Below are positions 1 through 6,144 of a DNA stretch of 6,592 nucleotides, in pieces. The notes under the pieces were generated by a model. That model was not told where the DNA came from. It searched no databases and saw only the letters and a program-made list of their open reading frames with translations. Both the position numbers and the translations under genes were made by a program. The DNA lies in NCBI GenBank assembly GCA_964452105.1, contig CAYVLI010000153.1:1-6592 (forward strand), read 5' to 3'. This stretch comes from CAYVLI01 sp964452105 [NCBI: uncultured Nitrospinota bacterium] (GTDB lineage Bacteria; JAUXIQ01). Position 1 is the stretch's first letter. The number at the start of each line of letters is the position of its first letter.

Positions 1-515
1 ACGGGGAACATAATCACGGGAAGCATCACATCCCTGGCGCGAGTGTTAACGGACATGGCCGAAAATAAGGTGCCCACGGATGCGAACCCCACCGTGGCCA
101 GGAATATCACCAGAATGAGCTGTGGCAGCACGGGCGTTATCTTATAGTTGAAGAAGATTGCGAAGGCCGGCAGCGAAATCGCTTCCATCACACCCATAAA
201 CACCACGTTGCTCAACATCTTGCCAAGGTAGATGGCCGAACGGTCAACGGGGCTCAACAGCAAGCCCTGGATGCAATCGTTTTCCTTTTCTCCCACGAAG
301 GACTTGTTCAACCCCAGCACACCGGCGAAAATGAAGGCCACCCAGAGAATGCCCGGAGCCATCTCGCGTATTATCTGGCTGCCCGGTTCGAAAGCGAAAT
401 TGAACATCACTATCACCAGCAGAGAGAAGACCAGCATGGTGATGAGAGCTTCCTTGGTCCTCACCTCCGCTCTGACGTCCTTCCAGATCACGGCCCATAC
501 AGCCTTAAGAAACAT
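1..515 (-). CDS. ccmB: Heme exporter protein CcmB, 5' part (runs off left edge)
   Basis: This is the membrane subunit of the CcmAB ABC transporter, which works with CcmC to release heme-loaded CcmE in cytochrome c maturation. The ATG at 513-515 lies 3 bases past the ccmA stop; an AGAGGA inside the ccmA tail, 10 bases upstream, can serve as ribosome site. I translated 171 codons plus 2 bases. The protein begins MFLKAVWAVIWKDVRAEVRT, a cytoplasmic amphipathic start typical of CcmB. Hydrophobic segments follow at about residues 24-42, 52-70, 97-121 and 130-152. The cytoplasmic loop GEKENDCIQGLLLSPVDRSA (75-94) matches the family's conserved acidic-then-LLLSP loop that contacts the ATPase. CcmB is usually about 220 residues, so roughly the last 50 are missing only because the window ends. 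Identification rests on the loop, the topology and the position directly after ccmA. Confidence 0.9.
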   Translation of the reverse strand, partial: MFLKAVWAVIWKDVRAEVRTKEALITMLVFSLLVIVMFNFAFEPGSQIIREMAPGILWVAFIFAGVLGLNKSFVGEKENDCIQGLLLSPVDRSAIYLGKMLSNVVFMGVMEAISLPAFAIFFNYKITPVLPQLILVIFLATVGFASVGTLFSAMSVNTRARDVMLPVIMFP

Positions 516-518
516 CTC

Positions 519-1235
519 TCAGTTGTCCTCTACGTTCCGAAAATATAATGTCTCGAAATCGTCTTTATCGATTCTCCCAATATCTTCCTTGTAAACTACC
601 CTGCCTCCCACCTGAATGGCCACCGTATCGCAAAGCTCGAGCCCTCTCGAAATGTTATGGGTGGTCATTATTATGGAGCGTTTGCCGTTGTGAAGCCGGC
701 CCAGAATTTTTCTGAGAGTAACGGCGGCGTGCTGATCGAGGCCGGTATAGGGTTCGTCAAGGAAAAGGATTTCGGGATCATGAAGTATGGACCTGGCGAT
801 GGCCAGCCTCTGGAGCATGCCCCTGGAGTATGTCCTCACCAGGTCATGTCTTCGCCGTTCGAGCCCGACCTCCTGGAGGGCCGCCTCGATCCTTTCCTCC
901 AGCTCCGCGAGCCCGTATATGCGGCCGTAGAATTTGAGGTTTTCCTCTGCCGTCAGGTTGGGATATAGAAAGGAGTTGTGCGAAAGCAGGCCGATTTTAC
1001 TCCTGATTTCTTCACCCTCTTTTTGAAGATCCTTTCCGGCTATCTTGACCGTGCCCGATGTCGGTCTAAGAATAGCAGAGAGTATCCTGATGAGGGTGGT
1101 CTTGCCGGCTCCGTTGGGGCCGAAAATGGTCATGAATTCGCCGTGATACAAAGTCAAGTCCACGCCTCTCAGGGCCTTCACGTGCCCGTAAGACCTGGTA
1201 AGACCCTGCACTTCTACAACAACCTTCTCATCCAA
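519..1235 (-). CDS. ccmA: Heme exporter ATP-binding protein CcmA (TTG start)
   Basis: This 238-residue cytoplasmic ABC ATPase powers the CcmAB complex that frees holo-CcmE from CcmC. All nucleotide-binding motifs are visible: Walker A GPNGAGKTT (39-47), signature SRGMLQ (137-142), Walker B ILFLDEP (156-162), D-loop GLD (165-167) and switch His193. The SRGM form of the signature and the segment LTAEENLKFYGRIYG (94-108) are typical of CcmA rather than of general ABC exporters. The Q-loop position, normally Gln, reads Asn87 (SHNSFLYPNLT). The start is TTG at 1233-1235; no in-frame ATG exists before the Walker A region, and in-frame TGA lies 22 codons upstream of it. GGAAGGGG (1247-1254) and GAAGAGG (1236-1242) are purine-rich candidates for ribosome binding. 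A GTG at 1209-1211 is the only other reasonable start, but would trim the first beta strand. ccmB follows after 3 bases, so the two are surely co-translated. Confidence 0.95.
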   Translation of the reverse strand: MDEKVVVEVQGLTRSYGHVKALRGVDLTLYHGEFMTIFGPNGAGKTTLIRILSAILRPTSGTVKIAGKDLQKEGEEIRSKIGLLSHNSFLYPNLTAEENLKFYGRIYGLAELEERIEAALQEVGLERRRHDLVRTYSRGMLQRLAIARSILHDPEILFLDEPYTGLDQHAAVTLRKILGRLHNGKRSIIMTTHNISRGLELCDTVAIQVGGRVVYKEDIGRIDKDDFETLYFRNVEDN

Positions 1236-1333
1236 CCTCTTCGGGCCCCTTCCTTCCCCATCCAGCGAGCCAGGGGAAAGAACTGTACCCTGGAGTCATC
1301 GATATGCTGGAACAGGTTAAACCTCAAGGCCAT
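1214..1333 (-). CDS. Possible 39-residue small ORF coupled to the upstream gene (doubtful)
   Basis: The stop codon of the upstream gene is followed at once by an ATG (TAAATG), and GAGGG lies three bases before that ATG. The frame stays open for 39 codons and ends 22 bases inside ccmA. The product begins MALRFNLFQHIDDSRVQFF and ends in an Arg-rich tail. It has no membrane helix, so it is not a CcmD. I recognise no family. Its best argument is position: ribosomes finishing the upstream gene could re-initiate here and carry translation through the otherwise 98-base gap to the TTG start of ccmA. It may equally be a chance frame. Confidence 0.2.
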   Translation of the reverse strand: MALRFNLFQHIDDSRVQFFPLARWMGKEGARRGWMRRLL

Positions 1334-2533
1334 TTACCCTCGAGGCTCTTCTTTCCCATGTTCAATCATACGGACTATCTGGACCAGATGGGCCTTCTTC
1401 TCTTGCCTGTCCTTTTCGTATTCCCGCCGGGAGAGTTCGCCCGCCTTAAAACGATCGTCCAGCCCCGCTATATACTCTATGAGTTCGCTTCTTTGTTCTT
1501 CGATATCGCTCGTCGAGTATGCCCTCACCTCCTCCGCCGGTGGCTTCGTTTTTCGGAGCACCATGAAAACTCCCAGGACCGCCCCCAGAGCCACCATGAA
1601 AATGATGACGAGCAAGCCCTGGTTATATCTTACCCAGTCCATGGTTCTCGTCTCACCACCGATCGTTATGGTTAAGGAGGAGCCCCTGGGGAAACCGTCT
1701 CCTTGCAGGAGCAGATACTTCTGGTTACCGAATTCCATCAGACCCATATCGGTCAATTCTTTCGAATCTATTCTCGCATTCGGGTCTCCGTAAAGTAGGT
1801 TTATTTTAGCCGTAGGGTAGATTACCCTTCTATTCCATTTAAGGGGTAAAAGAGTTGCGGGTAACTGATAGGTAAAGCTGATCTGCGATTTACCCGGGAG
1901 AAGGCTTCTCGCTATGGAAAAACCGTCATCTTCCTGCTTGATGAACTGCGGAGAGATCATATCCATTAGTTTCAACCGGGTGTAGCCTTGCGGCAGCGGA
2001 AAGGACAGTGTGAATGCTTTTTTCTTATCATCGCTCGTATGGCTCACGTAAGTCTGGTTTCCTGTGTTCACCATGGAGACGATTTCAATAAAAGTAATTC
2101 CTCCACCCTCCGCCCGTTCTACGATGATGTGCTCTGATTCTATGCTTATATTCTCATCGCTTTCAGTCGTTTCGTAAACGGTCAGCTTAGCCTCGACCTC
2201 ATTGGAGTCCTTGAGGGATATGCGGCCTGCATGGTAGAGCACGTCGTGATAATTCGCAGTAACCATGTAGATCAGGTTTGGATCGATGGGCAGGTCGGTA
2301 AAGATGAAGTCGCCTTTATCGTCCGTTTTCACCACCTTCTGCACAAGGTTACCGCCTTTGGCAAACATCATGAGCTTGACTTCCTGGCCGGCATAGATAA
2401 CGCTGCCGTCCGTTCCGTTCACCACCACCCCCTTTATGACACCGGCGCTGGATGTTTCCTGCGCACCTGCGGGGGCGAAAACAGCCGCCATCAGCAAAGC
2501 TGTTAAGAAGTATTTAAAAGGTTTTTTTCTCAT
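1334..2533 (-). CDS. Membrane-anchored protein with carboxypeptidase-regulatory-like beta domain and cytoplasmic CcmI-like hairpin
   Basis: The function is not established; its place inside the ccm operon suggests a role in cytochrome c maturation. From the ATG at 2533 the protein has 399 residues. It opens with a classical signal peptide (MRKKPFKYFL, then a hydrophobic core, then AGA before Gln25) with no lipobox. Residues about 32-115 look like a transthyretin/carboxypeptidase-regulatory beta sandwich (GVIKGVVVNG, TDDKGDFIFTDLP, MVTANYHDVLYHAG). Residues about 120-300 are beta-rich and unassigned. A membrane helix spans about 307-326, followed by LRKTK, so the tail is cytoplasmic. The tail holds a helical hairpin (351-393, LDDRFKAGELSRREYE) like that of the neighbouring zinc-ribbon protein. 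The mature protein has no cysteine, so it cannot replace the thiol chemistry of CcmH. The frame is open up to an ATG at 2611, overlapping the previous gene; ATG 2545 is also possible. I chose 2533 because it gives the cleanest signal peptide and has GGA 7 bases upstream. Confidence 0.85.
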   Translation of the reverse strand: MRKKPFKYFLTALLMAAVFAPAGAQETSSAGVIKGVVVNGTDGSVIYAGQEVKLMMFAKGGNLVQKVVKTDDKGDFIFTDLPIDPNLIYMVTANYHDVLYHAGRISLKDSNEVEAKLTVYETTESDENISIESEHIIVERAEGGGITFIEIVSMVNTGNQTYVSHTSDDKKKAFTLSFPLPQGYTRLKLMDMISPQFIKQEDDGFSIARSLLPGKSQISFTYQLPATLLPLKWNRRVIYPTAKINLLYGDPNARIDSKELTDMGLMEFGNQKYLLLQGDGFPRGSSLTITIGGETRTMDWVRYNQGLLVIIFMVALGAVLGVFMVLRKTKPPAEEVRAYSTSDIEEQRSELIEYIAGLDDRFKAGELSRREYEKDRQEKKAHLVQIVRMIEHGKEEPRG

Positions 2534-2580
2534 TGCGAAATCCATCGAGAAAGTAAAAGAGCAAGTATCACCACCAATAG

Positions 2581-3057
2581 TCAGCCGGAGGCAGATAACT
2601 TCTTGCCGCAATATGGGCAGAAATTGTTACCCGAGGGGCACTCTTTACCGCAGTTGGCGCAGGTAACCATTCTACGGTTATCTCTCCCCTGGTAAGCTTC
2701 CTGTGCTGCAAGCCTCTCATCGGCCGACTTTCTGCGGGACTTAATATCCTCTTCTATTTTTTGGTCGATATCTCCCGGAAGGCCGCCCTTCTCCATCTCG
2801 AGCAGCAGGGCCATGGCCTTCTCCCGGTACTTGTTGCGCAATTCTTCGTAATCCTCGGGTGAGAGCTTGCCCGTCCTGAAATCGAAGTCGAGCTCTTTTA
2901 TAGTCGTGTAAAGCGACTCTTTGCGTAAGTTCAGATCTCCGGTTTCGTTGTGTTTTCCTCCGGACAGGCAGTAAGCTCCCCTCCTTTTGAGCAGAAAGGG
3001 ATAGCTAATTGCAAAGATGGCTGCCGCGATTATGATGAAGGCCAAAACAGTAGTCAA
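2581..3057 (-). CDS. Small membrane zinc-ribbon protein with CcmI-like helical hairpin (TTG start)
   Basis: This protein of 158 residues has one N-terminal membrane helix (about 4-22) followed by KRR, placing the rest in the cytoplasm. Residues 45-90 form a charged helical hairpin (KELDFDF, RTGKLSPEDYEELRN) that resembles the conserved segment just after the first membrane helix of CcmI. A coiled, charged linker (about 96-129) leads to a C-terminal zinc ribbon with Cys133-x-x-Cys136 and Cys147-x-x-Cys150; Cys140 and Cys30 are extra. Such ribbons bind structural zinc and often mediate protein contacts. There are no TPR repeats, so this is not a full CcmI. The start is TTG at 3055-3057 with a strong AGGAG six bases upstream; an in-frame TAG sits immediately before it. 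It follows ccmF by 96 bases and precedes the beta-domain gene by 35-47 bases. A role as a CcmI-like partner of CcmF is inference from position and the hairpin. Confidence 0.85.
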   Translation of the reverse strand: MTTVLAFIIIAAAIFAISYPFLLKRRGAYCLSGGKHNETGDLNLRKESLYTTIKELDFDFRTGKLSPEDYEELRNKYREKAMALLLEMEKGGLPGDIDQKIEEDIKSRRKSADERLAAQEAYQGRDNRRMVTCANCGKECPSGNNFCPYCGKKLSASG

Positions 3058-3062
3058 AAAAG

Positions 3063-3070
3063 TCTCCTAA
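3063..3070 (-). promoter_or_regulatory. Ribosome binding site deciding the TTG start of the zinc-ribbon gene
   Basis: On the minus strand the sequence reads TTAGGAGA, with the AGGAG core at 3064-3068 and six bases (ACTTTT) before TTG at 3057. The in-frame TAG overlaps this site, so no longer N-terminus is possible. The spacing is ideal and supports TTG as the real start. Confidence 0.8.
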
Positions 3071-3153
3071 CTCATCGATGTTGATGCCCCGGTGTGTTCC
3101 GCATTAAACCTTAATATTCCCCGATCCAGCCCCATGGTCCGGCGGCGCCACAA

Positions 3154-5148
3154 TCACGTCACCCCGGCCTCTTTTTCCTCCAGTGATAAAGATATGCCGG
3201 AGCGTCGTTTTTCTCTTCTACCTGGAAGCATGGCAATGATGGCGCCGCAGGTTAGTACTATCCCGCCAGCCCAAATCCAGGCCACCAGCGGGTTGATGAA
3301 AAACTTGAAGGTGGCCTTTGTCCCTCCTCCTTCGTACCCGGCCAGTATGGCGTAGATGTCCTCCTTTAAAGTCGATTTGATGGCTACCTCGGTGGTGGGC
3401 TGCTCGGACTGTTTCAGGTAAAAGTCCTTCTCAGGCCGCATTTCGTAATCGCGCGATCCCCTCTGAACTCGCAAAATTGCTGAAGCGACCTCCTTATTTT
3501 TTTCATTATGGAACTCCATATCCTTATATGTAATGGTGTAATTTTTTACTTTTACGGATTGACCTCTCTCGAGCATTGCTTCCTTTTCGTATTTATAAGC
3601 CGATGAGCCTGCTATTCCGGCAAAAATCATTATCATCCCCACGTGAACTATGTAGCCCCCGTACCTGCGCTTGTTTCGCCACACCAGATTTCCCAGGGCC
3701 TGGAACAATCCTTCCCCGGCCATCTCCCTCCTGGCCGAAGTGCCCCTGTAGAATTCCATGGCGATGGTCGCCACCACAAATATACAAAAGGTAAACGCTA
3801 TGAGGGCTGCGGGCTTGTGTACTCCCACCGCAACCAGAACCACGGCGCCAGTCAGACCGGCGGCCAGCGGGCCGGTGAAATTCCGCTTGAGGTTTCGGGC
3901 GGTAGCTTTCCTCCAGGCTATCAGCGGGCAGATGCCGGTGATGAAGATAAGGGCGAGACCTATGGGGACATTCACCTGATTAAAAAATGGAGGCCCGACC
4001 GTGACCTTCACCCCTTTAACGGCCTCAGAGATCAATGGGAAGATGGTTCCCCAGAAGGTGGCGAAAGTAATGCCCACCAGGAAGAGGTTGTTGTAAAGAA
4101 AGGTGCTTTCCCTGGAGAGCATGGAATCGAGTTCGTCTTTACTCTTCAGGTCAGGCAGGCGGCGAAACAGGAAGAACAACGAAAAGGCCAGTAGAACTGC
4201 CAGAAATACCATGAAGTAGTAACCCACCGGCGATTGGCCGAAGGCGTGGACGGACGAAACGATCCCGCTCCTGGTAAGAAAGGTCCCGAAGATGGACAGC
4301 GAAAAGGTCATCATTATCAGCACCATGTTCCAGACCTTCAGCATGTCCTTCTTTTCCTGAATCATCACCGAATGCAAGAATGCGGTCCCCGTGAGCCAGG
4401 GCATGAGGGAAGCGTTCTCCACAGGGTCCCAGGCCCAATAACCGCCCCAACCCAGTTCTACGTATGCCCACTGGGCGCCGAACAATATACCGATTCCAAG
4501 AAAATACCAGGAGAATAGAGTCCACCTCCTGGTGGCTTTTATCCATGAATCTCCCAATTTGCCGGTGATGAGCGCGGCTATAGCGTATGCGAAAGGAATG
4601 GAGAAACCCACATATCCCAGATAGAGGGTAGGGGGATGTATTACCATCCCCGGGTTCTGAAGGAGCGGGTTGAGCCCCTGCCCATCCATGACAGGTACGA
4701 GAAGCCTCTCGAAAGGATCGGTGGCGAAGGCGAGTAACACGAGGAAGAAAGCAGACGAAGCCATGAGCACACACATGACATAGGGCATGAGATGCTTATC
4801 CTCTGCCCTCTGCCTCAGGAGCACGATGGAAGAGAACAGCCCGAGTATCCATGCCCACAAAAGCAAAGAGCCTTTCTGGCCCGCCCAGAAGGAGGTCAAT
4901 GCGTATGCCAGAGGCAGGTCACGACTGTCGTAGCTGGCTATATATTCCAGGCTGAAATCTTTTTTGACCAGCGCATATATCAGAGCTATGGAAGCCAGAG
5001 TGATGAGGGCCATGACGGCGTGCACGCTGTTGCGAGCGCTTTTCATCAGGTCTTCTCTGCCTTTTATTCCCGCCAGGGCTGAGACAACTGTCGCATATAG
5101 GGCTACAACCAGAGCGATGTTAAGCGAAAGCCGACCCAGGTCTATCAT
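3154..5148 (-). CDS. ccmF: Cytochrome c heme lyase subunit CcmF
   Basis: CcmF is the integral-membrane heme lyase that receives heme from CcmE and attaches it to the CxxCH motifs of apocytochromes on the outer face of the membrane. This copy has 664 residues, full length for the family. The WWD heme-handling motif is WGGYWAWDPVENASLMPWL (234-252). All four histidines known to matter in the E. coli protein are at matching places: His171 (VIHPPTLYLGYVG) and His301 (SSVHAFGQSPVG) as periplasmic ligands, His259 (FLHS) and His502 (YIVHVGMIMIFAG) as membrane heme-b ligands. Many hydrophobic helices are spread along the protein; an outer-face beta-rich domain fills about 520-610 and a last helix about 620-640. 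ATG at 5146-5148 is preceded by GGAG with five bases of spacing. It lies 195 bases after ccmE, the widest gap in the cluster, which may mean separate control. No CcmH or CcmI gene follows it; the two accessory genes occupy that place. Confidence 0.97.
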   Translation of the reverse strand: MIDLGRLSLNIALVVALYATVVSALAGIKGREDLMKSARNSVHAVMALITLASIALIYALVKKDFSLEYIASYDSRDLPLAYALTSFWAGQKGSLLLWAWILGLFSSIVLLRQRAEDKHLMPYVMCVLMASSAFFLVLLAFATDPFERLLVPVMDGQGLNPLLQNPGMVIHPPTLYLGYVGFSIPFAYAIAALITGKLGDSWIKATRRWTLFSWYFLGIGILFGAQWAYVELGWGGYWAWDPVENASLMPWLTGTAFLHSVMIQEKKDMLKVWNMVLIMMTFSLSIFGTFLTRSGIVSSVHAFGQSPVGYYFMVFLAVLLAFSLFFLFRRLPDLKSKDELDSMLSRESTFLYNNLFLVGITFATFWGTIFPLISEAVKGVKVTVGPPFFNQVNVPIGLALIFITGICPLIAWRKATARNLKRNFTGPLAAGLTGAVVLVAVGVHKPAALIAFTFCIFVVATIAMEFYRGTSARREMAGEGLFQALGNLVWRNKRRYGGYIVHVGMIMIFAGIAGSSAYKYEKEAMLERGQSVKVKNYTITYKDMEFHNEKNKEVASAILRVQRGSRDYEMRPEKDFYLKQSEQPTTEVAIKSTLKEDIYAILAGYEGGGTKATFKFFINPLVAWIWAGGIVLTCGAIIAMLPGRREKRRSGISLSLEEKEAGVT

Positions 5149-5193
5149 GTCTTCTCCACTATCGCCTCATGGGTTGGAAAAAAGGATTGGCCT

Positions 5194-5211
5194 TATTTTA
5201 TGGATAAAATA
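5194..5211. repeat. 18-base AT-rich palindrome in the ccmE-ccmF gap
   Basis: The sequence TATTTTAT-GG-ATAAAATA has perfect 8-base arms around a two-base centre. It lies 46-63 bases ahead of the ccmF start, in a stretch distinctly richer in A and T than the genes around it. The near-absence of a loop fits a protein-binding operator better than an RNA hairpin. Upstream on the minus strand, TTGTTT is followed after 17 bases by TTTTAT, a weak possible promoter overlapping the palindrome. The rest of the gap (5149-5343) shows only a 5-base inverted repeat at 5284-5298 and no terminator. Confidence 0.4.
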
Positions 5212-5343
5212 TTCCCTCAGCCGTTTAAACAAAAAAATTAAACTTGTCCCTCTCCGCATGTCATTTATGGGTGCTGCAATTTTGAATCCGAATGATTCTG
5301 GGACTGATTATTAATGAGGGAGGCGGGCGTCACATTATGATTC

Positions 5344-5739
5344 TTAACCCTCCCCCTCGAACTTGGAAGGACATTTTGTTAGCAGGCTGTTAGCTTTGAA
5401 ATAGCCTTGTGGTATATATTTCCCTTCTACTACCACCTCTATATTCGCGCCGAAGATATCGGGAACCACACCATGGTAAAACACAGGTAATTTCGATTTT
5501 CCATCTGTTATAACGAAATTCATATCCAAATTGATGGAGTCTTTTTTAATAGTATCCTTGACTACCTTACCCGAAACGCGCACCCCCTGGTTTACCAGAG
5601 AGGCTGCCTTCATGTTGAACTCGCTTACGGTAAGGTAATAGACCACCCCCTCCCTGGAGCCGCTTATGGCCAGGTAGGAGACAACGATAGCCACGGCTAT
5701 CCCGCTTATCAAAAACTTGAGGGACTTCTTCTTCATCAT
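5344..5739 (-). CDS. ccmE: Heme chaperone CcmE, cysteine (CxxxY-type) variant with Phe in place of Tyr
   Basis: CcmE is a membrane-anchored periplasmic OB-fold protein that binds heme covalently for a time and hands it to CcmF. This copy has 131 residues: a Lys-rich N-terminus (MMKKKSLKF), one membrane anchor (about 8-26), then a beta barrel with family-typical pieces (YYLTVSEF at 34-41, GVRVSGKVV at 52-60, LPVFYHGVVPDIF at 84-96, VVVEGKYIPQGYFKANSLL at 102-120). The heme-attachment region reads TKCPSKFEGEG. Cys123 replaces the classical His, as in the known cysteine CcmE class of archaea and Desulfovibrio. That class has Tyr four residues later; here the codon at that place is TTC, giving Phe127. 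Two ATGs stand in tandem; the SD GGGAG is two bases from the first (5739) and five from the second (5736), so the second may be the true start. The C-terminus stops shortly after the motif, without the long flexible tail of proteobacterial CcmE. Confidence 0.93.
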   Translation of the reverse strand: MMKKKSLKFLISGIAVAIVVSYLAISGSREGVVYYLTVSEFNMKAASLVNQGVRVSGKVVKDTIKKDSINLDMNFVITDGKSKLPVFYHGVVPDIFGANIEVVVEGKYIPQGYFKANSLLTKCPSKFEGEG

Positions 5740-5765
5740 TTCTCCCTGAATAGCCTCTTTTATTA

Positions 5766-5796
5766 CACCGGGTAAATGGTCCGCTCCTTCCCGGCG
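5766..5796. repeat. Imperfect GC-rich inverted repeat between the HMA gene and ccmE
   Basis: CACCGGG (5766-5772) can pair with CCCGGCG (5790-5796) with one mismatch and a 17-base loop. It lies 27 bases ahead of ccmE. No T-run follows on the minus strand (TGTAATAAAAGAGG), so it is not a standard terminator. It could fold in the mRNA and adjust expression of ccmE, or mean nothing. Confidence 0.2.
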
Positions 5797-5850
5797 CTTT
5801 CAGCTCTCGAAATATGTTGTCCTGTTTGAGCCGACAGGCTGCATCCCGAG

Positions 5851-6087
5851 CTATTCTATCAGAGCTTTATAGCCGAGTTCTTCGATCTTCTTGCTCACGG
5901 CATCCAGCGTCACTTCCTGTGGATCATAAATTATCTGAGCACTGCTTTTCTTGAGACTGACCTTCGCCGAACCGACCCCGGCCATCTCTTTCAAACCCTC
6001 CTCGATGGATTTCTGACAGTGTTCACAGGTCATCCCTTCAACTTTGAACGATCTCTTCTCGGTACTTTTCCTGCCAAAAAGTCCCAT
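5851..6087 (-). CDS. HMA-domain metal-binding protein, copper chaperone-like
   Basis: This 78-residue soluble protein is a single heavy-metal-associated domain with a short N-terminal extension (MGLFGRKSTEK). The metal loop is GMTCEHC (18-24), with Cys21 and Cys24 as the ligands. The rest follows the ferredoxin-like fold of CopZ and of P-type ATPase N-domains: a helix from about 25 to 35, a strand (SAKVSLKKSSAQIIYD), a second helix (TLDAVSKKIEELGYKAL). Members carry Cu(I), or sometimes other soft metals, in the cytoplasm. No copper ATPase or sensor is visible nearby. It starts at ATG 6087 with AAGGAG nine bases upstream, 57 bases after the chorismate mutase gene and 111 bases before ccmE. Placement at the head of the ccm genes suggests metal delivery or protection linked to cytochrome maturation; that is inference. 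The name copZ would be a guess from family alone. Confidence 0.88.
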   Translation of the reverse strand: MGLFGRKSTEKRSFKVEGMTCEHCQKSIEEGLKEMAGVGSAKVSLKKSSAQIIYDPQEVTLDAVSKKIEELGYKALIE

Positions 6088-6144
6088 CTCCTGCTTCTCC
6101 TTGAGGATGAAAAAACCTCCCTGCCAGTGAACTGAACACGATTC

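Noticed and set aside
978-1793. A 271-codon plus-strand open frame across ccmA and the beta-domain gene
   Set aside because: It is antisense to two genes with clear protein features, and its product is low-complexity Ser/Arg/Pro-rich without motifs.
2546-2611. The longer N-terminus for the beta-domain protein (start at 2611)
   Set aside because: It would overlap the zinc-ribbon gene by 31 bases and place about 26 residues before a textbook signal peptide; later ATGs at 2545 or 2533 fit better.
4151-4774. A 207-codon minus-strand open frame inside ccmF
   Set aside because: It lies wholly within ccmF in another frame. CcmF motifs are continuous through the region, and the alternate product is rich in Arg, His and Gly without any domain.
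5167-5259. A 30-codon minus-strand frame in the ccmE-ccmF gap (begins MRRGTSLIFLFKRLREYF), possibly a CcmD-like small protein
   Set aside because: There is no ribosome site ahead of its ATG, and no true membrane helix as CcmD has. The gap's AT-rich sequence gives such frames by chance.
5821-5838. Inverted repeat CCTGT...ACAGG just after the HMA gene, as a terminator
   Set aside because: It has a five-base stem with an eight-base loop and no T-run; too weak to support.
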